Part shown: piece by piece, positions 12,468-22,367 of the stretch | Position numbering within the stretch: the stretch's first letter is position 1 | How the letters are laid out: every line of letters begins with the position of its first letter | Assembly (NCBI RefSeq): GCF_029784155.1 | Contig: NC_073691.1 | Coordinates: forward strand, 90,726,722 to 90,790,721 | DNA: 64,000 bases | Source: Uranotaenia lowii | Taxonomy: Eukaryota; Arthropoda; Insecta; Diptera; Culicidae | Direction of reading: 5' to 3' | Position numbers and translations under genes: made by a program | Notes under the pieces: generated by a model | The model's database searches: none | What the model was told of the DNA's origin: nothing | What the model saw: only the letters and a program-made list of their open reading frames with translations

Positions 12468-12600
12468 TTCTTCGGTTTAAAAATCGCTTGTAAAAATTTT
12501 GCTTTAAAAATTCTTCGGTTTAAAAATCGTTTGTAAAAATTTTGCTTTAAAAATTCTTCGGTTTAAAAATCGTTTGTAAAAATTTTTCGTTTTAAATAAA
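12468..12600 (+). repeat. 43-bp tandem repeat, three units
   Basis: Unit TTCTTCGGTTTAAAAATCG... begins at 12468, 12511 and 12554, exactly 43 bp apart. A decayed fourth start is seen near 12602. Confidence 0.8.
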
Positions 12601-12930
12601 ATCTTCGGTTTCAAAAATCGTATGAAAAATTGTTTTCCTTTCCGTTTTTTTTAATGAATGCTTCAAATAATGACGTCATTCTCGACTTCGACTCCGAATT
12701 TTAAAGAAAATAAACTCTCAGTTCTCGATCAATTCAAAATATCGCATATTTAAACTTCATTGAACTTCACGTTTGATTGTAATCACCAAAATTTGGTTGT
12801 CATGCCATGTTTCAATTATTTTTCGATTTCAAAATTCATCTTTTTCTCAATAATTTTGCGCTTTCAAAATGTACACTGCTTAAATCGAACAATAAAATTT
12901 CGTTTCAATTCTCATTAAACTCGCAACATC

Positions 12931-14201
12931 GGCCCTTATTCTGCGCCGCGCGTGACGTGATGATTGTCACCTCACCTCGGAGTCACCGTGAGATTTGTCA
13001 CCTTATTCCCGTAGTCGATGTGGGTAAAGTGACAGAGGTTCATTCGTAGGTGAGTGACTGAGTGAGTTCATGTGTCAAACTAGCTCGGTTTGATTTGTTT
13101 TGCTCGCGTTTCCGAATTTTAAAATTAGTTTTTTAATCAACAACTGCGAATTTCGGTTCGGAAAAGACCACAATCCAATTTTACGGTGTTAGCAAGTCGT
13201 CCAGGCCGGATTTGGAGCCGAAATTTGCAGCGGATGAGCCGGTAAGCTGACTGATTAGGCAAAAAAAACTAACCGCAAACCAAATGCCTAAGCCGGCGGA
13301 TGTGTCCACCAACCAGTCATCATGAAACCCTTGAAACGGATTTAATTAAGCTTATCCAAGTAAGTAAGATATGTGTTTTGCAGGCAGCTTCTTTAAGTAT
13401 CTAAATGTGGTTTTCATCTGTTTTTTAGTACGTTATTTAGTGCCCGGCTAGCTACAGCTGAAGAAAAACGTCACGCTGCTGGGAAGACCTATTAATTTAA
13501 CCGTTTTTTTTTTCGAATGGCAGCAGCGCTTGCCGTATTAAATTGCATCAAGATGCAAGCTGTTGAGTTGAACAGATTGCTCGCCAATGATAACCAAAAC
13601 ACACAACTTTCAAAATCCTGAAGATTTTCTGGCTGATACAAAAGAACTCGATAAAATGAAGGAATATTAAAATTATTTTTTCTTTGAAACAAATAAGGGT
13701 ACAGATTTATGTAATTTGTTAAATTTAGGGTTTAGAAGATCATTTGAAAAATATAAACTTATTCAATTAAAAACTTACTCCTCACTTGTTTTATTATTCA
13801 ACTTTAGTTTTTCATTTTAAGGTTCCATTTTGGGATTTTTGTTAAGAACTCGATCAGAATTTTTTTTCTAAAACTTATATAGAAAAAAGTTCGTGAACCG
13901 GTTTGATTGTTTCTCAAAATTTCATACATTAGTATAATTTTATATTCAGAGCCTAACCATTCCACTTTACATACATTTTCGATTAAATTCCTATCTCGTC
14001 ACCACCTGAAAAGGTACCGACAATTCTCACCTAAAATCGTCACCTGAATGCGACGATTCTCACCCACGGTGACTACGAGAATAGGGTAAGAACTCACAAA
14101 GTTCATCCGAAGTGACGCTCGTCACCTAAACCGACTACTGGAATAGAGTGACTTGTGTGACTCGACTATCATCACGTCATGCGCGGCGCAGAATAAGGGC
14201 C
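12931..14201. mobile_element. TIR DNA element, non-autonomous, superfamily unassigned
   Basis: Perfect start GGCCCTTATTCTGCGCCGCG at the left, and the same sequence inverted at the right (14182-14201). The inverted similarity extends to about 34 bp. ATC flanks both ends, a possible 3-bp target duplication. Inner copies of CTATTCnnGTAGTC-like phrases occur near both ends (12992, 14080, 14140), and TCACC/GTGA motifs are frequent. There is no coding sequence. A 3-bp duplication and GG start would fit PIF/Harbinger, but ATC is not the usual TWA target. Confidence 0.75.
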
Positions 14202-14354
14202 ATCAATAGTGATAATAAAAATACTTTGTTCCTCTCTGTTTCGGGGCCGCCATTTTTCTCTCGATTTCAAAATGTTTTAATTTTCTCATCACTTCACCAT
14301 TTTCATTCAAATCGTATTATATTTTTCTAAAACCGCACAATTTCACTTGTTTTC

Positions 14355-14376
14355 ACTTTCGGGAGCGTTGCGCCAA
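14355..14376 (-). other. Primer-binding site of the LTR element
   Basis: Minus strand, directly inside the 5' LTR: T then TGGCGCAACGCTCCCGAAAG. TGG is complementary to the CCA end of a tRNA. I cannot name the tRNA. Confidence 0.6.
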
Positions 14377-16803
14377 TGTAGTGGCCGAAATGCGCTCTGC
14401 CAGACGCCATGATCGGAGCCCCTAAAATCTTCGACTGCTCTCGACAAATCTGTTTCCTTAACTGCCCGCCAGCGATGCCACACATACCGATTTTCCGGTA
14501 TTTATACCGATTTTTGAGCAAAATTTTGACCAAGAATCGGTATATACCGATTACAGATTTTTGGCAAAACATACCGATTTCATACCGATTTTTAAGATTT
14601 TAACTCAAAATTCATTCCACTTCAACATTTCCACTTCATTCAAGCTATCCTCGTAAAGGTCCCGTAGAAGGAAGAGAAAGTTCGGTAGCTGGCGTGGCGT
14701 AACTTTGATCTGTACAACTTTTAAAGTATTCTGCCTAAGATCTCCACGGCTCACTCTCATAATTCGTTCAGTTGTTCGCGCTGTTTTGTTCCTTTGTTCT
14801 GTCAAATGATGCACTATTATGGTACTCAACCTCAAAGCCAATGGACTAATCTCAAGGCTGATATTTGAACTTCTGCGACTGCCAATAGAAGTTCCTTAAG
14901 GTCAATCTCAATTGACGATCGCATTAAAGCTCTTGTCTCGTGAGATGCTAACTTTTCAAGAAAATACATACACCGTTTGAATATAATCATAATCCTTGTT
15001 CAACTCGTCGCCAGATGGGGTATGTCGAGAATTGACGTGCAATCAGATACACGGAATGTAATATCATCGGTATAATCTTCAATCCTTCTGCATATTGTTA
15101 GCCAAATAAATTATATCATAAGTATCTAAACTGCAAAAGTCGCAGAATTAAAGACCACGCCAGGCAAAATGGGTTTCAGTTATAGTAAAACCACTGACCA
15201 TACTGACTGGACACTCGATTTCGTTTGTTGGATAATTTTTCCAACAGTACGCAATATCGATTCCAGAGTGCGCATCGATCAATTTGAAGAAATGCTATCC
15301 CAGTTAGAAAGTTCCACCCAACTTTCGAAAAAAAAGGCAATTGGGACGATAAAATCAGGCTAAACAGGTACAATTTTCCTACACGGCATTTGTATCGGAA
15401 AAATGGTAGGTTCACCACCTACCGTCGGTATTGCGAACCTGCTAAATATGATAAAAATTAGCCAGAAAATGATCGAATTTTTGTTCTAAGTGTCCTGTCA
15501 GTATGATCAGTGGTAAAACTATGTGTTTTTTAATCTTTTTCGGAAGAACACCTTCTTTTAGAGCACATTTCTCATTTATTTTCGCATAAAATTCTTGGAT
15601 TTTCATATGACTAATGTGTGATTTTTCATAAAATAAAATTAATTTTTTATTGGCTATAAAAAATTGAAGCAACAACTCTCTCAATTTTCTGCAATCATTT
15701 CTTTTTCTAAGCGCTAGAATTCATATCTAATACTAAAAGCTGAATTGGCCAGATTGGCGAAAATCCATCAATAAAACGAAGAACATCAACTTGGGCCCAA
15801 ATTTACCTCGAACGTCAAAAAGCCGATGGATTTGTAAGTGCTCACTAAATTAAAATTTCCTTTAGGTTGACCTGGTTCTATTAATGCCTTATCGAATTTA
15901 TCAAATTTACATCCCACTTTAGCCAAACATCAAAGTCTCAAGTTTTTACTTAATTTATATGCTTAACCAACGTGTAACCTGAAGATGCTAGCCATGCCCC
16001 TATTTTTCTTATAAAACGGTAGCTTTTAAAATAAATTTCCATTTAGTTATGAGTACTGGAAAGAAACACTTATTTCGGATTTTCTGCTGAATTTTCATTT
16101 GTGATTTATGCTTTCGTCAGCAAAAGCAGATAGTTTTAAATTAAAAAAAAATGTACAAGTCATGGCAAATATGAAGTTCTGTTAAAATTTCAAAACCGTC
16201 ATTTAGTGTAAATTTCTGTTACTTAGAACCAAGTTACGGAGAAAATGCAATAATATATGCTTAAACACATTTAGTCAGTTTTGAACTAAAAATGAACATT
16301 CATAAGAGTTCATTGACTTGCTGTTTATTGCAGGCTTCTATTTAAAGAAAAATACGTTAGGAAGTTGAAAATGTAAGCATTTTTGAATATCCTTCTCAAA
16401 TACCGATTTTCATACCGATTTTTAGGATTTACATACCGATAAAAGATTTTTTTGGGTTTCAAAATACCGATAGAAATGTGGCATCACTGCTGCCCGCCGT
16501 TCTTCCTGCTTAGAATCAGGCATGGAACGAGACGAGGCTTACCCGAATAGGATTTGTTCACCAATACAATATCAACGCTTGTAGCTTCTTTTGCTCTTCA
16601 ACCGCATTCGCTACAATCAGAGAACCGTATTCTCAGTTCCCTCGTATCAACAATGATCACAAACACACGCTTAGGCTGCGCTCTCTAGTAACGACGCATA
16701 ACGCTCACGCTTATTTTTTATACGACACTTTCCAATGGTTTCAACCTGCATTAACTATGGGCTCATATTATTTTACTCATTATATTCTATCCTGATTCCT
16801 ACA
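14377..16803 (-). repeat. LTR, upstream (5') copy, split by hAT insertion
   Basis: LTR sequence at 14377-14461 and 16490-16803 with the hAT-like element between. Removing the insertion and one 8-bp target copy leaves about 399 bp. That equals the other LTR minus its extra 23 bp. Confidence 0.85.
14470..16489. mobile_element. hAT-like non-autonomous DNA transposon
   Basis: Termini CAGCGATGCCACA and, inverted, CAGTGATGCCACA. The 8-bp target duplication CTGCCCGC lies at 14462-14469 and 16490-16497. The other LTR holds the uninterrupted site (CTGCCCGCCGTTC near 6500). Eight-base duplications and CAG..TGCCA ends are typical of hAT. Sub-terminal ATACCGATTTTT repeats crowd both ends (about 14484-14595 and 16400-16475). 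The 2.0-kb interior has no transposase motif; open frames are 80 codons or less. Confidence 0.85.
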
Positions 16804-16991
16804 ATAGCATGTTCATCTTTCTTTAAGTATACAAATCCATTCGTAAACCAAGCATATTTAAAATTATTCTCGTTTCTGAATTTTCTGGCAGCACTCAGTA
16901 GGCGTTGGTTTGCATCAGTCAAGCGGTGATTGAGATAAATTCGTTGATCCTCAGACAGAGACAACCTCATCGCGCGAGTCATCATGCACAT
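16804..16991 (-). pseudogene. FP-domain retrocopy, upstream coding part
   Basis: The minus-strand frame shows YLNHRLTDANQRLL, then FRNENNFKYAWFTNG and VYLKKDEHA. This matches the C-terminal FP-type domain (baculovirus FP25K-like) seen in ORF1-like proteins of many insect retroelements. The frame runs through the ATAGC target duplication and rejoins IKVCDIHDL at 6393, so the gene was split by the LTR element. The part upstream of 16991 is out of frame or degenerate. Confidence 0.7.
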
Positions 16992-17304
16992 TTTTTCTGT
17001 TACGTCGTGTCATCGCAGAAGAGATTGTGGTTACAGCAATCGTTTGATGATGAAGCAGAAGGTGATGATTGTTTTTGTGGTCGTCGTCGTCGCTAAACAA
17101 TGGAGATCTATACCGATAATATCATCACTTCCATCTGTACCGTTGAGCCGTCAACACGTACGCCGGAGCATCGTATCGTTGCTGTGTACCTGCAGGAACA
17201 TTTTACATTATTTATTTTTTCCTTACCTGTATTTCAATCAGCACTTTTCAGTGCTAAAATTATTTTCATTTTCTTTTATTCATATTTTCTCTTTTCTTTC
17301 CAGC

Positions 17305-18735
17305 ATGGGGAAGTCTTCGGCCGGCTCAAGGGCCGGAAGAAAACGGATTGCTGAACCTAATCCAGGGCCATCTGCCAAAAAAGTTGAAATTTCCAATTCA
17401 TTCGATGTCCTTCATAACATTGGTGATGAGGAAATATTCATATTTAATTCTGATAAGAGTACTAAGAAACCTTCTTCTTCTTATACTCTTAAAAACGAAA
17501 AGATTCCACCAATAACGGTCACGATTCCTGACTTCAATGCCTTTCGAAAAGAAATCGTCACTTCCGTCAAGGATGTGAAGATTTCTTTTCAGATCGGTCG
17601 AAGGGGAACTGCTCGTATATTGGCGGAATCTTTTAATGATTTTCAAAAGGTTTTAAATTATTTGAATAATAAAAAACACCAATTTTTTACGTACGACACT
17701 AGAGGTGATCGTCCTTTTAAAGTTGTACTTCGTGGTCTCACCGGCGATCAGACACCGGATGAGATCACAAATGAATTAAATTCTTTGTTAGGTTTTTCTC
17801 CAATTCAAGTAATTCAAATGAGGAAAAGAACCAACACGAATAATACCAGTAGTGTTGGTTTTGCTCCTGAACTTTATTTGATCCATTTTAAAAAGGATCA
17901 GGTTAATAATCTGCAAATTCTTGAAAAGGCTCGTCTTATGTTTCATTGTCGAGTCAAATTCGAACCTTTTCGTAAATCTTCTACCAATTTTTTACAAAAC
18001 ATTACGCAATGTCGTCGTTGTCAAGCTTTTTGTCATGGCACTAAAAATTGTAGAATGAATGCCAGATGCATGTTTTGCGGCTCATTCGATCATGAAAAAT
18101 CTAAATGCCTTTTTGGTGGTGATAAGCCAAAAACAGAATTTTTTAAGTGTGCGAATTGCGCAGGTAATCACTCCTCGAATTCGCTAGATTGTCCCATCAG
18201 GGCAAAAATTATTGCTTCTAGGAAAAATCCCAAAGTTTCCAGAAAAGTTTCTTCTCCTCCTTCCTCTTTTTCGTCTTCACACGTCGGGCCGGCAAACAAC
18301 CTGCCTGTTCGCGGTCAGCCTCGGTCGACATTGGAATCACGGCTGGGTAATACCCGAAGTGATTTTAATGTTACCTGGGCTGATTCTGCGCCACAGACTC
18401 GTTGTTTATCGTTCTCAGAGGTGGTTGAAAATGGGATTCCCTCTTCAGGTTTAACTAATAAATATGGGAAAAAACCAAGTCTCAACGTTCATGCGAAGGC
18501 TTGGGAAAATCCCCGAAATTCAAATACTTGTTCTTCTCCTTCATTTTCTGATCCTAACAATTTTGTTGATTTGGGTGAGATTACTGAGGAAAAATTAAAA
18601 TTTTTGCATCAAAATTTAATGGAAATGATGCAACTTATGTTGAAAGCAAATTCAATGTTTGAAGCTTTCCAAACTTCTTTTAATTATGCTAACAAAATTA
18701 TTATGACTTTACGATTCCCTCATGGATCCAAATAG
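17305..18735 (+). CDS. Jockey ORF1, gag-like nucleic-acid-binding protein
   Basis: 476 codons from the ATG at 17305 (MGKSSAGSRAGRKR). This start is chosen because copy 2 shares it and similarity with copy 2 extends upstream only as 5' UTR. A longer in-frame extension to 16984 runs out of the element. The basic N-terminus precedes a PRE/C2HC-like middle region (about residues 120-220). Three zinc knuckles follow at about residues 235, 254 and 281: CRRCQAFCHGTKNC, CMFCGSFDHEKSKC and CANCAGNHSSNSLDC. The tail is Ser/Pro-rich with a leucine/methionine-rich end. The expected role is to coat element RNA and carry it to chromosomes. It overlaps ORF2 by 14 nt. Confidence 0.92.
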   Translation: MGKSSAGSRAGRKRIAEPNPGPSAKKVEISNSFDVLHNIGDEEIFIFNSDKSTKKPSSSYTLKNEKIPPITVTIPDFNAFRKEIVTSVKDVKISFQIGRRGTARILAESFNDFQKVLNYLNNKKHQFFTYDTRGDRPFKVVLRGLTGDQTPDEITNELNSLLGFSPIQVIQMRKRTNTNNTSSVGFAPELYLIHFKKDQVNNLQILEKARLMFHCRVKFEPFRKSSTNFLQNITQCRRCQAFCHGTKNCRMNARCMFCGSFDHEKSKCLFGGDKPKTEFFKCANCAGNHSSNSLDCPIRAKIIASRKNPKVSRKVSSPPSSFSSSHVGPANNLPVRGQPRSTLESRLGNTRSDFNVTWADSAPQTRCLSFSEVVENGIPSSGLTNKYGKKPSLNVHAKAWENPRNSNTCSSPSFSDPNNFVDLGEITEEKLKFLHQNLMEMMQLMLKANSMFEAFQTSFNYANKIIMTLRFPHGSK

Positions 18736-21379
18736 ATGTTTAAACATTATGAATTGGAATGCTAGATCTTTGCTGGCTAACCAAGATGAATTCTTTTTAT
18801 TTTTGAAAACTCAAAACATACATATTGCTGCCATCACTGAAACTTTTTTAAAGCCAGACAATAACTTGAAAAGCAATGCTTTCTTTAAAATTTTACGAAA
18901 TGATCGACTTGATCGGCAAGGTGGGGGTGTAGCTATTGTCATCAATAGTCGTCTCAAATTTAGACTTCTTCCTTCTTTCAATACAAAAGTCTTAGAAACA
19001 ATTGGAATTGAATTCGAAACTTCTATGGGGAAAATTATAATTGTTGCCGCATATTTGCCTTTCCAATGTAGCGGTGAACAGAAAAATTTTTTGAAGGGAG
19101 ATTTACAAAAACTCACCAGAAATAAATCTAAATTTTTTATTATTGGTGACTTTAATGCAAAACACCGATCTTGGAATAATATTTCATCAAATTCAAATGG
19201 GAATATTTTGTTTAATGACTGCTCTGCAGGTTATTATACTGTTGAATATCCTAATGGGCATACTTGTTTTTCTTCAATTAGAAATCCCTCCACAATTGAT
19301 TTGGTTCTAACGGATTTAGGCGAGCATTGTAGTCAATTAGTTACTCATGCGGACCTCGATTCAGACCACCTTCCAGTAACATTTTCTATATCTGAAAGTT
19401 CCATTGAAAACCCTTTAAAATCAACTTTTAATTTTCAAAAGGCTAACTGGGAGCGATATATGAATTTTATTGAACGTAATTTAGATGTAAACGTTCCATT
19501 GAATTCAATAGAAGATATTGATTTGGCTGTAGAAAATTTGACAACTTCAATAGTCAATGCTAGAGCCGCTTCAATACCTAAAGTTAAACATAAATTTAAT
19601 CAACCTTTAATTGATGATGATCTTCAGTTTTTGATACGACTGAAAAACATTCGTCGACGCCAATATCAACGTACTAGGGATCCTTATTTGAAATTAATTT
19701 ATTGCGACCTTCAAAAAGAGATCAAACGTCGTTTAAATTTCATTCGTAATGAAAATTTTGCTAAAGCAGTAGAGGATATAAAACCCTACTCAAAGCCATT
19801 TTGGAAATTAACTAAAATTTTGAAAAAGCCCCAGAAGCCAATTCCTACTTTGAAAGATGGGGATAAACTTCTTTTAACTAATTCAGAAAAGGCTCAAAAA
19901 TTAGCCCAACAATTTGAGTCTGCTCATGATTTTAATTTAAACGTTGTAAGTCCAATTGATGCTCAAATTTCCCTAGAATTTGATGATATTCTTTCCAAGC
20001 AAAATGTGTTTGAAAGTTCTTGTGAGACAAATATTGATGAACTTAAATTGATTTTCAAAAAATTTAAAAATATGAAAGCTCCAGGGGAAGATGGGATTTT
20101 CTATATTCTTATTAAAAAGTTGCCTGAAAGCACTTTAAATTTTTTAGTTAAAATCTTCAACAAATGTTTTCATTTGGCTTATTTTCCCAATAAATGGAAA
20201 AATGCCAAAATAACTCCAATTTTGAAACCTGGAAAAAGTGCTTCAGAGCCTTCAAGTTATCGACCAATTAGTTTGCTTTCTTCTTTAAGTAAACTATTTG
20301 AGAGAGTTATTTTGAATAGAATGATGATTCACATTAATCAGAATTCTATTTTCCCTGATGAACAATTTGGTTTTCGTCATGGACATTCTACTACACATCA
20401 ACTTTTGAGTGTAACTAATATGATTAACGCTAGCAAATCTGAAGGTTATTCAACTGGTGTTGCTCTTCTTGATATTGAAAAAGCTTTTGACAGTGTTTGG
20501 CACAAAGGTTTAGTAGCTAAATTAGCTCGATTTGATTTTCCTGTATATCTCACCAAAATTATTCAAAATTATTTGACTAGCCGAACTTTGCAAGTAAGCT
20601 ATCAAAATTCATGCTCTGAAAGGACACCCATTAGAGCTGGTGTCCCTCAGGGTAGTATACTTGGGCCAATTTTATATAATATTTTTACTTCTGATCTTCC
20701 TGATGTACCGGAAGGAAAAGGTAGAAGATTATTTGCTGATGACACTTTGCTTTCAGCCAAAGGTCGAAATTTACGGGTGGTACGCAGTAGATTGCAACAA
20801 AATTTAAATTCCTTTTTGAATTACTTGAAAATGTGGAAAATTTCTCCTAACGCTTCCAAAACTCAACTTATTTTATTTCCCCACAAGCCAAGAGCAAATT
20901 TTTTAAAACCTAATGAAAATCATTCCATAACTTTTAATGGGGTTTCATTAGAATGGTCTGATCACGTGAAGTACTTGGGACTTACACTTGATCGGAATCT
21001 TACTTTTAAAAATCACATTGAAGATATTCAATCTAAATGTAATAAATACACTAAATCTCTTTATTCTCTCATCAACAGGAAATCCCGGTTGTGTCTGCGA
21101 AATAAAATGCTCATCTACAAACAAGTTTTCCGACCAGCGATCATGTATGCAGTTCCGATTTGGTCTAGCTGCTGCGCGACGAGGAAGAAAGCCATCCAGA
21201 GGATTCAGAACAAGGTTCTGAAAATGATTTTGCGGCTTCCACCTTGGCACAGCACCGAAGATCTTCATCGGATTGCGGGCATTGAATCGATCGAAGAGAT
21301 GGCCAACAAAATCATCTCCAACTTCAGAGGCAAATCGATGCAGTCTTCCATCGCAGAGATTCGTTCTCTTTATGTTTAG
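18722..21379 (+). CDS. Jockey ORF2, endonuclease and reverse transcriptase
   Basis: 885 codons, uninterrupted. The N-terminal AP-like endonuclease shows NWNARSLLANQDEF, ITETFLKP, IIGDFNAKHRSW and SDHLPV (about residues 5-220). The RT shows KAPGEDGI, YRPISLLSSLSKLFE, LLDIEKAFDSVWHKGL, AGVPQGSILGPILYN and FADDTLL (catalytic Asp pair at about residue 670), then KYLGLTLDRNLTF. There is no RNase H domain, as usual for Jockey. It would nick target DNA and copy the element RNA in place. The start codon lies within the end of ORF1, so reinitiation or coupling is likely. Confidence 0.94.
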   Translation: MDPNRCLNIMNWNARSLLANQDEFFLFLKTQNIHIAAITETFLKPDNNLKSNAFFKILRNDRLDRQGGGVAIVINSRLKFRLLPSFNTKVLETIGIEFETSMGKIIIVAAYLPFQCSGEQKNFLKGDLQKLTRNKSKFFIIGDFNAKHRSWNNISSNSNGNILFNDCSAGYYTVEYPNGHTCFSSIRNPSTIDLVLTDLGEHCSQLVTHADLDSDHLPVTFSISESSIENPLKSTFNFQKANWERYMNFIERNLDVNVPLNSIEDIDLAVENLTTSIVNARAASIPKVKHKFNQPLIDDDLQFLIRLKNIRRRQYQRTRDPYLKLIYCDLQKEIKRRLNFIRNENFAKAVEDIKPYSKPFWKLTKILKKPQKPIPTLKDGDKLLLTNSEKAQKLAQQFESAHDFNLNVVSPIDAQISLEFDDILSKQNVFESSCETNIDELKLIFKKFKNMKAPGEDGIFYILIKKLPESTLNFLVKIFNKCFHLAYFPNKWKNAKITPILKPGKSASEPSSYRPISLLSSLSKLFERVILNRMMIHINQNSIFPDEQFGFRHGHSTTHQLLSVTNMINASKSEGYSTGVALLDIEKAFDSVWHKGLVAKLARFDFPVYLTKIIQNYLTSRTLQVSYQNSCSERTPIRAGVPQGSILGPILYNIFTSDLPDVPEGKGRRLFADDTLLSAKGRNLRVVRSRLQQNLNSFLNYLKMWKISPNASKTQLILFPHKPRANFLKPNENHSITFNGVSLEWSDHVKYLGLTLDRNLTFKNHIEDIQSKCNKYTKSLYSLINRKSRLCLRNKMLIYKQVFRPAIMYAVPIWSSCCATRKKAIQRIQNKVLKMILRLPPWHSTEDLHRIAGIESIEEMANKIISNFRGKSMQSSIAEIRSLYV

Positions 21380-21638
21380 TTTAATTTTAAGGTAGTGTTT
21401 AGTTTTAAGTATAAAATATTTTTGCTATTACAGGATGTTCTCCTACATTAAAAACTTGATTGCGCTCAGCAAATTTAAATCTTATAAATAAATTTTTATA
21501 ATCTAGTTACTTATAGGGCTATGAACAGTTCATTATTGAGCTGAACACCTAGTTTAATGCAATAATGTAATATAAGTGTAATGATGATTTGATACAAATA
21601 AAGACATATTTAAAAAAAAAAAAAAACCGATAATATCA

Positions 21639-21825
21639 AACGGATTTAAGCGGATACGTCGGTCAGGATAATTTAACTCCAATGGATTGGGAACTTCGAA
21701 CAATCGGGAAACAGTTTTACGAACGTTATACCGTAAGTAAGTTCCGAATTATCCTTCAAAACTTCACTTCAGTAGCAGCGAAAAAAATCAACCGGCAAAG
21801 AACTTGATACTGATAGATAGGATCA
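21639..21825 (-). other. Remainder of the block between Jockey copy 1 and R1
   Basis: Sequence between the Jockey target duplication and resumption of R1 coding sequence. Together with 16992-17111 it should be the 5' part of the FP retrocopy or another insertion. A minus-strand open frame (FGTYLRYNVRKTVSRL and on) crosses the Jockey site when the element is ignored, but I do not recognise it. Confidence 0.35.
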
Positions 21826-22367
21826 TCGGTTTAAGCTTATCAGCTCGCCTTATTACCCGGAATGCGTAGATACGGTGTAACCGGCAGAACATGCTATTTT
21901 TGTCTGCCCCAGGTTCATTTCAAGGCGTCAACAACTTCAAAATTTGAACGCTGAATACATTGTGAGTGAAATGTGTCTCGACGAACAGTCGTGGCGTGCT
22001 ATAGTCGACGCAAATCATGCGAGATCTAATAAGAATCAGGAAAGATGATGAACGGAGAGAGCGAGATAGTCAACCAAATTTGACAAGCTAATGGAAGGTC
22101 TTGGGCCTCATATGAAACTACAAATCAAAAGAAACGCGATCTTAGGGCGCGGTATAACCCTAATCTGGACTCATACGTGTGGTGGGACTTGAAAGGTCTC
22201 ACGTACTCAGCTACGGTAATTCATGCAGCAAAAGGAAACGGAGATACCATTCGGGGTGGTCGGCTATGCCTTGGTGGTTCTTCTTAATCGGCTATGCCTT
22301 GGTGGTTAGAAATCCTGCGGGAGTGGATGCTGTGACGGGCGTGAGTTACTATGAGAACGTTACCTAA
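21826..22367 (+). pseudogene. R1-clade LINE ORF2, 3' portion
   Basis: C-terminal R1 residues SSPYYPEC and AEHAIFVCPRF (the zinc-binding tail region), then WRAIVDANHARSNKNQER, continuing the copy that broke off at 6153. One stop lies between DTV and PAEH. Coding ends near 22080 and the 3' UTR follows. It includes a 19-bp direct repeat CGGCTATGCCTTGGTGGTT at 22260 and 22291. Confidence 0.8.

Larger units (their letters stand above)
6394..16803 (-). mobile_element. Long LTR retrotransposon without coding sequence, with nested insertions
   Basis: The two LTRs lie at 6394-6815 and 14377-16803, the second enlarged by a 2.0-kb hAT insertion. On the minus strand each runs TGTAGGAATC...GGCCACTACA, the canonical TG...CA. 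The flanks share the 5-bp duplication ATAGC (6389-6393 and 16804-16808), so these are the two ends of one insertion. A primer-binding site adjoins the right LTR and a purine tract adjoins the left one. The 7.5-kb interior shows no gag, protease, RT or integrase motifs and is AT-rich with internal duplications. This is the form called LARD-like. The parent family cannot be told from the sequence. Confidence 0.85.
17125..21625 (+). mobile_element. Jockey-clade LINE, full length, copy 1
   Basis: Begins CACTTCCATCTGTACCGTTG, as copy 2 does, and ends in poly-A (from about 21613). It is flanked by the 13-bp duplication ACCGATAATATCA (17112-17124 and 21626-21638). It has a 5' UTR of about 180 bp, two overlapping ORFs and a 3' UTR of about 235 bp. 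Both ORFs appear intact, so this copy may be recently active. The target is sequence inside the R1/FP nested block. Confidence 0.92.

Noticed and set aside
16984..17304. N-terminal extension of Jockey ORF1 upstream of 17305
   Set aside because: It runs beyond the element border into flanking DNA and is absent from copy 2. The ATG at 17305 is the shared start.
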